Shown here: positions 34,998 through 43,486 of the stretch, piece after piece
Layout of the letters: each line of letters begins with the position of its first letter
Position numbering within the stretch: the first letter of the stretch is position 1
Assembly (NCBI GenBank): GCA_026417555.1
Contig: JAOADA010000001.1
Coordinates: 523,245-587,244 of the forward strand
DNA from: Brevinematales bacterium
Lineage (GTDB): Bacteria; Spirochaetota; Brevinematia; Brevinematales; Thermospiraceae
DNA: 64,000 nucleotides
Direction of reading: 5' to 3'
Notes under the pieces: generated by a model
Databases searched by the model: none
Told to the model about the DNA's origin: nothing
What the model saw: only the letters and a program-made list of their open reading frames with translations
Made by a program: the position numbers and the translations under genes

Positions 34998-35882
34998 ATG
35001 AGATGGTGGGTTCTTTTCTTTCCTACGATACTTTTTGGCCTAACTATCTATAGCCCAAAAGCTGCTCCAGCTCTCCCGTTATTGAAACTTACCAATCAGA
35101 TAAATGTCGTTTTCTATCAGGATCTTACGACAGAGATTCTCCCTAAAATCGTCCAAAGAGAAGAGGCTCTTTTTATCCTTCCTGTAAACATGGCTGCGAA
35201 GCTCTATCAAAAAACTCCCGATCTTCGCCTCATAGGCATTACCTCCGTAGGTATGTTGGCTCTCCTTACCACCAATATCTCTTATAGCAACTGGCAAGAC
35301 CTAGCGGGAAAAAAGGTCCATATCGGGGCTCCTGGTTCCTCCCCTGATACGATTAGTCGAGTCCTCTTGAGAGTACATGGGGTCAAACCAGAAATCATCT
35401 ATGGAGACTCCCCACAGATAGCCCAACTCCTCATCGCCGGAAAAATAGAAAACGCGGTTCTCCCTGAACCCCTCGCTTCATTGGCACTTGCCAAAAATCC
35501 CCACGTACGTATGTTTAAGATCTATCGTGAGGAATGGAACCGTGTCTTCTCTACAAAAAGTGGGGTCCCACAAACAGCGCTTGTGTCATTTGCTGGTTAT
35601 CTCTCCAAGAATCAACAAATGATAAGTAGTTTCCTCCAGGCATATCACAAAGAGGTCCAGTGGGTGAATGCCCACCCCGCTGAAGCAAGCCAATTGGGGG
35701 TGGTTGGTCTGGGACTTCAGGTGCCTCCTGAAGTCATCGAAAAATCAATCCCAAGAATGGGCCTCACATATCTCCCGGCACGTTTCATACGAGAGGATAT
35801 TCTCTTGTATCTCAAGGTATTGAAAGAGACTGATGAACAAACCGTCGGAAGTATCCCCGATGACACCTTCTTTGCGTGGTAG
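34998..35882 (+). CDS. NitT/TauT-type ABC transporter substrate-binding protein
   Basis: 294 residues from ATG 34998, eight bases after GGAGG. Signal peptide about 1-20 (RWWVLFFPTILFGLTIY), then an NMT1/SsuA-like fold: LPLLKLTNQINVVFYQD, DLAGKKVHIGAPGSSPDTISRVLL, AVLPEPLASLAL and QTALVSFAGYL. The motif LPEPLA (usually xEP) is typical of this family, whose members bind sulfonates, nitrate, thiamine precursors, phthalates and others. The substrate cannot be read. First gene of a complete three-gene ABC import operon. Confidence 0.82.
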   Translation: MRWWVLFFPTILFGLTIYSPKAAPALPLLKLTNQINVVFYQDLTTEILPKIVQREEALFILPVNMAAKLYQKTPDLRLIGITSVGMLALLTTNISYSNWQDLAGKKVHIGAPGSSPDTISRVLLRVHGVKPEIIYGDSPQIAQLLIAGKIENAVLPEPLASLALAKNPHVRMFKIYREEWNRVFSTKSGVPQTALVSFAGYLSKNQQMISSFLQAYHKEVQWVNAHPAEASQLGVVGLGLQVPPEVIEKSIPRMGLTYLPARFIREDILLYLKVLKETDEQTVGSIPDDTFFAW

Positions 35883-36624
35883 GATCTATTCTGTTGGGGG
35901 ATTGTTGTTCCTCCTTACAGGGTGGTGGTTAGCCAGCCTCGGAATTGGGTCATCCCTTCTTCTTCCTTCTCCTCTCTCTGTCTTTGAAAATATAGTGTCT
36001 CTTCTCCTTCATCCTGAAAATTATCATCATATTCTTCATACGTTGAAGCGTCTCTTTGGTGGCATTCTTTTGAGTTCTTTGCCAGGTATTCTCCTGGGAA
36101 TAGTCGCGGGGAGAAAGTCTTCATTTTTTGCCTTTCTTCAGCCTCTGATCCTTTTCTTTCAGAGCGTCCCTGCCATTGTTTGGATGCTTCTTCTTCTCCT
36201 TTGGATACCCAAAGAGACTTCTCCTCTCTTCCTCGTCTTTCTCACCACCTTTCCCCTGTGGGTGCTTAACACCAGACAGGCTGTCCTCAGTGTGAGTCAA
36301 GAAATGCAAGAAATGGCAAAGGTCTTTGCCCTTAGGGGACTCCAACGACTCCTTGCGCTTTATCTTCCTCATCTTGTCCTCTCGTTAGCCACCTCTCTCC
36401 GTTCTACTCTCTCGCTTTCTCTCAAAGTTGTGGTTATGGCAGAGGTTTTGGCTTTTCCCTCTTTTGGGATGGGAAGTAAGCTCTTCTGGGCCAAAACCTA
36501 TGTGAATATTGAAGAACTTTTTGCCTGGGCTGGGCTTTTGTTTATTTTGGGATGGGTTCTTGATACTCTTCTGCTTTCGTTTCTTTCTGGGTTGAAAAAC
36601 CGTTTTTCCCTCGAGGATATATGA
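35860..36624 (+). CDS. NitT/TauT-type ABC transporter permease
   Basis: 254 residues if started at ATG 35860 (GGAAG upstream); an in-frame ATG at 35833 would add nine residues. Both overlap the binding protein gene, so translation is coupled. Six membrane segments. LLLPSPLSVFENI near 40 is the conserved entry of SsuC/TauC proteins. The EAA-type loop is EMQEMAKVFALRGLQRLLALYLPH near 165. SFGMGSKLFWAKTY near 210 is also family-typical. Confidence 0.88.
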   Translation: MTPSLRGRIYSVGGLLFLLTGWWLASLGIGSSLLLPSPLSVFENIVSLLLHPENYHHILHTLKRLFGGILLSSLPGILLGIVAGRKSSFFAFLQPLILFFQSVPAIVWMLLLLLWIPKETSPLFLVFLTTFPLWVLNTRQAVLSVSQEMQEMAKVFALRGLQRLLALYLPHLVLSLATSLRSTLSLSLKVVVMAEVLAFPSFGMGSKLFWAKTYVNIEELFAWAGLLFILGWVLDTLLLSFLSGLKNRFSLEDI

Positions 36625-37337
36625 GAGTGTGTGAAAACCTTTGCAAGCATTTTGGAAACCGAGTTCTTTTTACACATTTTTCTTGGGAGATTTCTCAGGG
36701 GATCACAGCTATTCTTGGCCCCTCAGGGTGCGGAAAAACCACTCTTCTTCGTCTTTTTTCTGGCCTTGAATCCCCCACCGAGGGAAAAGTTCACTCCATC
36801 ACACCGGTAGGCATGGTATTCCCAGACCTTCGGTTAGTAGAATGGCTCTCCGCTCGAGACAATATCCGTCTCGTCTGTTCCTCAGTTCCCCCTCAGCATA
36901 TCCTCTCTACGCTCCATACGCTTGAGATCGATTCTCCACTCACTCCAGTGGCAAAACTCAGTAGTGGACAGAAACAGCGAGTTGCCCTTGCACGGGCGTG
37001 GCTCTTTGAAAGCCCCTGGCTCCTCCTCGATGAGGCCTTCCGATCATGGGATATAGGCCTCAAACAGAGGCTTTTTCCCATTCTTCGAGAGGCATGGCAT
37101 AGAGAAAAAGAATATACTATCCTCGTCACCCATGACATCATGGAAGCCCTCATGATAGCTGACTCGGTAACACTTTTGTCTTTTCCCCCTGTGCACATAC
37201 TAGGAGAATATAGCCTCTCTCTCAGTGAAAAAGAAAGGCAAAACCTCTCCTCCGATCACCCCTCTTTTCAACACATCAGAACCCTCATCGCCCACTATTT
37301 CGACCCTACGAGCCTTATTACCCAATCCCAGAGATAA
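36621..37337 (+). CDS. NitT/TauT-type ABC transporter ATP-binding protein
   Basis: 238 residues, coupled to the permease by ATGA (36621-36624). Walker A is GPSGCGKTT near residue 34, the signature is LSSGQKQRVALARAW (second Gly is Ser), and Walker B is WLLLDEAFRSWD, followed by the switch His in VTHDIMEAL. It is shorter in the Q-loop region (VGMVFPDLRLVEW, with Pro-Asp in place of the usual Gln), so the Q-loop glutamine appears missing. Might be slow or specialised but otherwise intact. Its last 43 bases overlap the convergent dgkA gene. Confidence 0.87.
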   Translation: MRVCENLCKHFGNRVLFTHFSWEISQGITAILGPSGCGKTTLLRLFSGLESPTEGKVHSITPVGMVFPDLRLVEWLSARDNIRLVCSSVPPQHILSTLHTLEIDSPLTPVAKLSSGQKQRVALARAWLFESPWLLLDEAFRSWDIGLKQRLFPILREAWHREKEYTILVTHDIMEALMIADSVTLLSFPPVHILGEYSLSLSEKERQNLSSDHPSFQHIRTLIAHYFDPTSLITQSQR

Positions 37338-37690
37338 CCCCAGAACACAGCTACTCCCACCCCTACACTTCCCAGGCTTGCGACAAAAACAGCCCCAGCC
37401 ATGATATCTTTGATCCTCCGGATAGAAGCCTTTCTCTCAGGACTCAAGATGTCACACCACTCCTCTACCGCCGTATTCACAACCTCCAACGAAAGCACAC
37501 TCGAGATAGCCAGAAAAAGTAACCCCCATGCCTCCCAACTGATCTGAAAACTCACCCCAAGAAGAATAACAAACCCAGCTGCCACAAGATGAAACCGAAA
37601 ATTTCTCTCTCGAAAAAATACCCGACGAAGTCCTCGAAAAGCATAGACAAAACTCTTCCACCAGGGATGAAGATGCCTCCGAAACATCAT
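37295..37690 (-). CDS. Diacylglycerol/undecaprenol kinase family protein
   Basis: 131 residues, three membrane helices. DgkA-family signatures: RERNFRFHLVAAGFVIL, LEVVNTAVEEWCDILSPE (the catalytic Glu region) and IRRIKDIMAGAVFVAS. The Gram-positive-like form of this family phosphorylates undecaprenol rather than diacylglycerol; which one applies here is not decidable. The ATG overlaps the stop of the upstream NHL gene (ATGATG). The final 43 bases run through the opposite ABC ATPase gene. Confidence 0.85.
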   Translation of the reverse strand: MMFRRHLHPWWKSFVYAFRGLRRVFFRERNFRFHLVAAGFVILLGVSFQISWEAWGLLFLAISSVLSLEVVNTAVEEWCDILSPERKASIRRIKDIMAGAVFVASLGSVGVGVAVFWGYLWDWVIRLVGSK

Positions 37691-39768
37691 GGTTGTCCTG
37701 ATTGGGATTGACGAAACTTCATCTGTTCACGATTGAGATCAATAAGCTTTGGACCAAAAGGTGTTGAGAAAAGTTCTGGTACAAAATACCCTCCATCAGC
37801 AACACCCACAAAATCCTTGTATTGAATCTTGAGTTTCAGATTCACCCAGAAATGAGGAAGCCCCCTGAGATTCAGTCCATTGTAGGCCACAACATACTCA
37901 AGGGGTGGAGATTGGCGGATAATCTCGTAGAGACGAACAATTTCTTTCATTTCCTGGAGAGTATAATATTTTCCAAAAGTACGAGAAGCCATCTGCTGGT
38001 AAAACGGCTGACGACGAGTGCCCATTTGCACCACATAAATAGGAACAGCATTTTGTTTCGCATACGTTATAATCACATCTGGCTCATAGGTGAGAAACGA
38101 ATCAAAGGAAGTGTTGCCCGAAGTAAAATAGAGGATAGCCTTGTTCAGATTGACGTTCAAGGTAGAGGTAACAGCCTGGTACAAAGCCTTGTCCACATCG
38201 CGAAGTACCCCAGCGGGGTGTTTAGCGACCCTGTCCAAGGTTTGCAAAAGATTAGCCGCATAGGGACCTGTATCTACCGTTTCTCCACCAATCAGAGTAA
38301 GATCAAGCTTATCTGTCCCTTGCATAGGATCAATGATCTGCTTCAAAAATTCCTGAAGTTCTTCTCTATACTTTGCCATTGTTTCATCCATCTCTATCAC
38401 AATCTTGAGATACAACCTATCTCGATAGTTATAGGTTTGTCCCAGTCGCAAAAAGGGCACAAGGGTATTTTCCTCATAGATAGCAATATTTTCTTGTCTG
38501 AGATTGTAGATGGGATTTCCCTCTCTATCCCATACACGAAAATGTAAAAATACTCGTGGATATTTATCCAGCCATATTTGAGGAATTGACACCCCAAGAT
38601 TCACATATTTCATCTGAAGAGGGGCATAAATAGCCATTTTCGTACTATTCAAATCTGAGAGAAAGAGACGGTACTGCCTATCTACGGCTACATCAAAAGG
38701 CTTATCCAACACTTTTTCTTGCATCTCCACCGTCTCTCTTTCCTCTGTACGAAGATTGTAGAGAATAATTCCCCGTTTACTATCCACCACATAGAGAAAA
38801 TCATCCCGGAGTGTCATTCCCCGTGGCTCTTCTACACCAGGGAGCTGAATCTCTGAAAGAAAATTCCCAAAGAGATCATACACAACAATACGTTTATGAC
38901 CAGTATCACTCACATACAGTTTTTCTCCATCCGCCACAATATCTGTTGGGCGATTCAGTTCCCCTTCTCCAATCGTTTGAACCCACTCTCCCTCTGTGGT
39001 AAATTTTTGCACCCTATCGTTTCCGTTGTCCACAACATAGATGTACCCACGATGGACTACCAACCCCATAGGACCAGCAAGATTTGAGGATTGATAACCT
39101 CGGGTTCCAAACGACCCTAAAAGTTTTCCCGTACGATTAAAAATGAAAATCTTGTCCTTTTCATAGTCAGCAACATAAATCTTGCCTTCAGAAAGAAAAA
39201 CCCCCATAGGAAGAGAAAGTACACTTCTCTCCCACCATCTTCGCCCAATGGTGCGGATCACCCGACCGGTATTGTCTATCTCGGAGATATAGCGGTTCCC
39301 CACCGAAGAAATGAGAAACGTATCCTCTTGTTCATCATAAAAGAGAAAACCAGGACGAATTACCTTATGAGATCCCTCTCTGAGACCATCATAAATACGG
39401 CTCATGATATAATTCTCATAGAGGGTATAGTTTTTGTCAAGTGACAATTGGTAATAAAGATCATTCAACCGTTGCTTTACCTGATATGTGGCTCCCCCAA
39501 GCTGAACAAGACTTTCCCATTCCTCTATCGCTTGACGCGTATAGCCTGCCTGAAGATATGCCTCCCCCAAGTAATAACGCGCCCGGTAATTCATGGGATC
39601 AAGATCAAGTGCATTCTGAAATACCTGAATGGCCGCCTGATATTCTCGATTATAAAAACGGAGCATCCCCACCCGAAATTCTCTCTCAGACAAAATCTGG
39701 TTCACCGTCTGAGCATACAAGGTACCCACAAGAAAAACCCATGAGAGGATGGAGAGAAATTTTCTCAT
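37687..39768 (-). CDS. Exported TPR-NHL propeller-VWA-like protein
   Basis: 693 residues with a signal peptide (RKFLSILSWVFLVGTLYAQ). Residues about 30-110 hold two TPR units (REYQAAIQVFQNALDLDPMNYRARYYLGEAYLQAG). Residues about 140-395 form a six-bladed NHL propeller with blades such as GKIYVADYEKDKIFIFN, GYIYVVDNGNDRVQKF and EKLYVSDTGHKRIVVYD. Residues about 430-640 look like a VWA-type domain with the early strand KIVIEMDETMAKYREE, though the DxSxS metal site is altered to DETMA, and ILYFTSGNTSFDSF later. Likely a periplasmic or surface scaffold. GGAGG precedes ATG 39768. Upstream partner of dgkA by coupling. Confidence 0.75.
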   Translation of the reverse strand: MRKFLSILSWVFLVGTLYAQTVNQILSEREFRVGMLRFYNREYQAAIQVFQNALDLDPMNYRARYYLGEAYLQAGYTRQAIEEWESLVQLGGATYQVKQRLNDLYYQLSLDKNYTLYENYIMSRIYDGLREGSHKVIRPGFLFYDEQEDTFLISSVGNRYISEIDNTGRVIRTIGRRWWERSVLSLPMGVFLSEGKIYVADYEKDKIFIFNRTGKLLGSFGTRGYQSSNLAGPMGLVVHRGYIYVVDNGNDRVQKFTTEGEWVQTIGEGELNRPTDIVADGEKLYVSDTGHKRIVVYDLFGNFLSEIQLPGVEEPRGMTLRDDFLYVVDSKRGIILYNLRTEERETVEMQEKVLDKPFDVAVDRQYRLFLSDLNSTKMAIYAPLQMKYVNLGVSIPQIWLDKYPRVFLHFRVWDREGNPIYNLRQENIAIYEENTLVPFLRLGQTYNYRDRLYLKIVIEMDETMAKYREELQEFLKQIIDPMQGTDKLDLTLIGGETVDTGPYAANLLQTLDRVAKHPAGVLRDVDKALYQAVTSTLNVNLNKAILYFTSGNTSFDSFLTYEPDVIITYAKQNAVPIYVVQMGTRRQPFYQQMASRTFGKYYTLQEMKEIVRLYEIIRQSPPLEYVVAYNGLNLRGLPHFWVNLKLKIQYKDFVGVADGGYFVPELFSTPFGPKLIDLNREQMKFRQSQSGQP

Positions 39769-39797
39769 AGCAGCCTACCTCCGTTTCCTGTCCCCTC

Positions 39798-39826
39798 ATT
39801 ATACCACAAAAGACAAGAAAAATCCA
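39798..39826 (-). promoter_or_regulatory. Promoter of the TPR-NHL protein and dgkA
   Basis: Minus strand TATAAT at 39798-39803 is strong; the -35 (TGGATT, 39821-39826, 17-base spacer) is poor. Confidence 0.4.
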
Positions 39827-39890
39827 TCTTTCTCCCCTCTCATTCCACTTCCCTCTGAGAGAAGAGAAAAAACTTGCTCAAAAAATGCCT

Positions 39891-41258
39891 TTATCCCTTC
39901 TTGAGTTCTTCGACAACCTCTTCTAACTTCATTCCATGGGACGCCTTCACAAGAATCGTATCCCCAGGCTGAAGAAGAGATCGAATACTGCGAATCAACT
40001 CCTGTTTTGAAGGAAACCAAAAGGCAAGCATTTGGTTGGCTTTGAGTTTTTCAAAAGTATGGCGAGATTCCTCTCCATGAAGAACCACAAGATCTGCCAC
40101 CTCATTGGTAACAATCACCTCTCCTATCATCTCGTGGAGGGATCGCGAATGTTTCCCCAATTCCAGCATATCCCCAAGAATAGCCACACGACGACCAGGA
40201 AGATCCTTCAAAAGAAAGAGGGCCGCTCGCATCGAAGACGGATTGGCATTGTAGGCATCATTGAGAATCGTCCAGTGTGGTGTTCGAATCACCTCACTTC
40301 TTCCACTCACGGGTTGAAAGTCCTCAATAGCCTTGAGAGCCTGGGCCATATCCACCCCAAAATATTCCGCCACCTTGAGGGCAATCGCAAGATTGGTTAT
40401 ATTATGTCTTCCAGGCAGACGGAAACGAAAACTCATTCCCTGATAGTAAAGAAGATAACCGTCCAATCCGTGGTTTTCCATAACAGTAATTTCATCAGGA
40501 ATCACATCCACAACGGGAACAGGAGAAAGCTTTTTGTGATAGCTGTAGAATTCATCATTTCTATTGAGAAAAGCCACCCCATATTTTGGCATCATTCCCT
40601 TGAAAATCTCCCCCTTGGCACGAGCAATGTTATACAGGGACCCAAGATTACCAATATGAGCATACCCTATATTGGTAATCACTGCTCCATAGGGATGAAC
40701 AATAGAGGAGAGGTACTCAATCTCCTTCAGGTGGTTCATCCCCATTTCCAGAACCATAAAATGTACCCCTTCCTTGGCTTCAAGTACAGTCAAAGGAAGC
40801 CCAATGTCATTATTCAGATTTTTCTTGGTGGAGTGAACCTGATACTTGAGAGAGAGCAGATAACTCACCAATTCTCGGGTGGTCGTTTTCCCAGAACTCC
40901 CAGTTATCCCTATCACTTTGGCATACAAGTACTTGCGATACGCTCTCGCCAAAACACCGAGAGCCTGCCGGCTATTATGAACCACAAAAAAAATCCCACG
41001 GGGAAGATTTTTTTTATTCTTGCGATAAAAAGTCCTCTCCACAATGAAAACCTTCACCCCTTTGTGCACACAATCATGAATAAAATCATGCCCATCAAAG
41101 CGTTCTCCAGGAAGGGCTACAAAGCACTCCGAGGGTTGAATGGTCCTTGAATCCAGAGAAAAGGCCGTCACCCCCAACGGTATTTCTGGGAGATTCTCCA
41201 CATAGAGAGCAAAGTTATTGAGTGTCAGAACATCCTTCAGCCATACCAAACTAAACAT
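39891..41258 (-). CDS. murF: UDP-N-acetylmuramoyl-tripeptide--D-alanyl-D-alanine ligase
   Basis: 455 residues. MurF adds the D-Ala-D-Ala dipeptide to the peptidoglycan precursor. N-terminal DSRTIQPSECFVALPGERFDGHDFI is the Mur ligase substrate domain, the ATP site is ITGSSGKTTTRELV near residue 112, and TKKNLNNDIGLPLTVL and ILNDAYNANPSSMRAAL are MurF signatures. The D-Ala-D-Ala substrate is made by Ddl at 59431. It follows amaP by nine bases at the end of the pepP-efp-acc-asp23 transcript, outside any mur cluster. Confidence 0.94.
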   Translation of the reverse strand: MFSLVWLKDVLTLNNFALYVENLPEIPLGVTAFSLDSRTIQPSECFVALPGERFDGHDFIHDCVHKGVKVFIVERTFYRKNKKNLPRGIFFVVHNSRQALGVLARAYRKYLYAKVIGITGSSGKTTTRELVSYLLSLKYQVHSTKKNLNNDIGLPLTVLEAKEGVHFMVLEMGMNHLKEIEYLSSIVHPYGAVITNIGYAHIGNLGSLYNIARAKGEIFKGMMPKYGVAFLNRNDEFYSYHKKLSPVPVVDVIPDEITVMENHGLDGYLLYYQGMSFRFRLPGRHNITNLAIALKVAEYFGVDMAQALKAIEDFQPVSGRSEVIRTPHWTILNDAYNANPSSMRAALFLLKDLPGRRVAILGDMLELGKHSRSLHEMIGEVIVTNEVADLVVLHGEESRHTFEKLKANQMLAFWFPSKQELIRSIRSLLQPGDTILVKASHGMKLEEVVEELKKG

Positions 41259-41267
41259 CTTTTTCCC

Positions 41268-41837
41268 TTAGCGGTAGTGTACCGTCTTGTGAGAATCTCC
41301 CCCAAGAAATGCATTCACCTGAAGATGAAAACGCTTGATATCCTTGATCCCAAAGGTGGAAAGAAGCATCTGAAGAATATCCTGCTGGAGTTTCTCTCCA
41401 TAGTCACGGCAGGATTTTTCATAGGTGAGAAGCACATGGATATCCAATGCCACAAAACGACGCTTGAAGATAGCCACACTTACATCACAGTCCACCACTT
41501 CAGGCAAAAGCTGAAGCTGCTGGACAAGATATCCCTGGATAGCGGTCTTATGAATCTCCAGTTCTCCATAAGGAGTTCTCACATAAATAGTATGACTATA
41601 GAAATGCTCATAGTACCACCATCCCGCAACCCCAAGTCCTACAAGTGTCAATATCCACCCGACCACACTCAAAAAAGCAAGTGGTGACATACCCGTCGTA
41701 AAATGTATGGCCTGTTCCACAGGAAGTTGTGAACCTCGCCCAGCAATAAAAAGACACACTACCCCAACAAGAACCACCACGATCCAGGAAAGTTGCATAA
41801 GGATATTAAGGATTCTGCTTTTCGAGCGACTCGTCAT
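41268..41837 (-). CDS. amaP: AmaP-like membrane anchor of the Asp23 protein
   Basis: 189 residues with two membrane segments (about 12-32 and 52-75), then a soluble C-terminal domain with VRTPYGELEIHKTAIQGYL and VALDIHVLLTYEK that resembles the Asp23 fold itself. AmaP proteins in Firmicutes anchor Asp23 at the membrane. The gene overlaps the asp23-family gene by 32 bases after GAGGGG. Assignment rests on architecture and context. Confidence 0.7.
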   Translation of the reverse strand: MTSRSKSRILNILMQLSWIVVVLVGVVCLFIAGRGSQLPVEQAIHFTTGMSPLAFLSVVGWILTLVGLGVAGWWYYEHFYSHTIYVRTPYGELEIHKTAIQGYLVQQLQLLPEVVDCDVSVAIFKRRFVALDIHVLLTYEKSCRDYGEKLQQDILQMLLSTFGIKDIKRFHLQVNAFLGGDSHKTVHYR

Positions 41838-42111
41838 ACAAACCCCTCACAGTTATTTTGCAGTGCCGAAGATCAAGCCCTGCTAGTTTCTCAAGAGTGA
41901 CCTTCAGTTTCTGATGAAGCTTTTCCATCGTTTCCACCATATTGACACCACTTTTCACCAAAATATCAAGTTGTACATCAATTTGGTGAAAACCCACAAA
42001 AAAGAGAGACACAGCCCTTTTCTTTTCTGGCAAACTCACCGACGGAAATTCTTTGAGAGTCCAGGTGATCAGATCCTCCACTGCCTGTTTGCTAATCACA
42101 AATTTTTCCAT
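41806..42111 (-). CDS. Asp23/Gls24 family envelope stress protein
   Basis: 101 residues of the Asp23 family: FVISKQAVEDLI at the start, VQLDILVKSGVNMVETMEKLHQKLK in the middle and ITVRGLY at the end. In Bacillus the accB-accC operon ends with yqhY, an Asp23 protein connected genetically with acetyl-CoA carboxylase activity. The same order (accB-accC-asp23) is seen here. GAGGAAAAT precedes ATG 42111. Shorter than staphylococcal Asp23, close to YqhY. Confidence 0.85.
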   Translation of the reverse strand: MEKFVISKQAVEDLITWTLKEFPSVSLPEKKRAVSLFFVGFHQIDVQLDILVKSGVNMVETMEKLHQKLKVTLEKLAGLDLRHCKITVRGLYDESLEKQNP

Positions 42112-42131
42112 ATTTTCCTCATCTTCCTCTT

Positions 42132-43475
42132 TTATTTCATCTTAAAGTTGTCCATGAACTTCGTTGAATAGTTCCCCTTGATAAAATCAGGATTGTCCAT
42201 CATCTGACGATGAAATGGGGCCGTTGTTTTGATGCCCTCAATCCGCATCTCATCAAGAAGCCGACGCATACGAGCAATGGCCTCTTGACGATCCCTTCCC
42301 CATGCCAAAACCTTGGCCACGAGAGAATCATAGTACTTGGGGATCTCATACCCCGTATAGATGTGACTATCAATCCGGATCCCAGGCCCCCCTGGAAAAT
42401 GAAGTTCTGTAATTTTTCCTGGTACAGGCATAAAATTCATATACGGGTCTTCGGCATTGATACGACACTCAATGGCATGACCATTGATCCTCAGGTCTTC
42501 CTGTCGGAAAGAGAGTTTTTCACCCATAGCCACAAGAATCTGCTCCTTAATAAGATCTACACCCGTAATCAACTCTGTCACTGGATGCTCAACCTGAATA
42601 CGGGCGTTCACTTCCATGAAATAGAACTGCTGACTCTCCTCGTCAAAGAGAAACTCCATCGTACCAGCACCGTAATATCCCGCGTGCAGAGCTCCACGAC
42701 ACGCTGCCTCACCCATTTTCTTGCGTATCTCTTGGGAAAGGGCTGGGCTTGGGGCTTCTTCAATAAGCTTCTGATGACGACGCTGGATAGAGCAATCCCT
42801 CTCAAAAAGATAGACAGCATTGCCATGTTTATCTGCAATAAACTGGATCTCAATGTGTCTTGGATTTTGAAGATACTTTTCTACATAGACATCAGGATTA
42901 CCAAACGCTGTTTGAGCCTCTGCTTGGGCAATAGGAAGAATACTTGCCAGTTCATCATCAGACCAAGCCACACGCATGCCTTTTCCTCCACCCCCTGCTG
43001 TGGCCTTCACAATCACAGGATACCCCACTTCATGAGCAAATTTCATTGCTTCAGACACGTCCTTGATAATCCCTGTTCCTGGGGTAATAGGAACACCCAC
43101 CTCACTCATGGTTTTTCTGGCGGAAGCCTTGTCCCCAAGAAGTTCTATAGCCTCAGGGGTTGGACCAATAAAGGTGATATTATGGTCCCGACAAATTCGA
43201 GAAAACTTGGCATTCTCAGAGAGAAACCCATAGCCGGGATGCACTGCATCCGCTCCGGTAATCTCTGCAGCACTGATGATACTCGGAATATTGAGATACG
43301 AATCCTTAGAAAGCGCCGGACCAATACAGACATCCTGATCTGCCAATCGTGTGTGGAGACTATCTTTGTCAGCCTCAGAATGGATGGCCACCGTCTTTAT
43401 GCCCAGTTCCTTGGCAGCTCGAATCACCCGAACGGCAATCTCTCCCCGGTTCGTTACAAGTATCTTTTTTATCAT
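42132..43475 (-). CDS. accC: Biotin carboxylase subunit of acetyl-CoA carboxylase
   Basis: 447 residues, full length. ATP-grasp enzyme that carboxylates biotin on BCCP. N-terminus ILVTNRGEIAVRVIRAA, GSHPGYGFLSEN-like HPGYGFLSENAKF, ATP lid KATAGGGGKGMRV near residue 160, and FMEVNARIQVEHPVTE near 285 carrying the metal-binding Glu and catalytic Arg. All key residues appear intact, so this subunit should be active, in contrast to the BCCP homologue upstream. AGGAGG precedes ATG 43475. accA and accD are not in the window. Confidence 0.94.
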   Translation of the reverse strand: MIKKILVTNRGEIAVRVIRAAKELGIKTVAIHSEADKDSLHTRLADQDVCIGPALSKDSYLNIPSIISAAEITGADAVHPGYGFLSENAKFSRICRDHNITFIGPTPEAIELLGDKASARKTMSEVGVPITPGTGIIKDVSEAMKFAHEVGYPVIVKATAGGGGKGMRVAWSDDELASILPIAQAEAQTAFGNPDVYVEKYLQNPRHIEIQFIADKHGNAVYLFERDCSIQRRHQKLIEEAPSPALSQEIRKKMGEAACRGALHAGYYGAGTMEFLFDEESQQFYFMEVNARIQVEHPVTELITGVDLIKEQILVAMGEKLSFRQEDLRINGHAIECRINAEDPYMNFMPVPGKITELHFPGGPGIRIDSHIYTGYEIPKYYDSLVAKVLAWGRDRQEAIARMRRLLDEMRIEGIKTTAPFHRQMMDNPDFIKGNYSTKFMDNFKMK

Positions 43476-43486
43476 TGCATCCTCCT

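Noticed and set aside
40032-41150. 372-codon plus-strand ORF opposite murF
   Set aside because: Antisense shadow; murF is unambiguous on the other strand.
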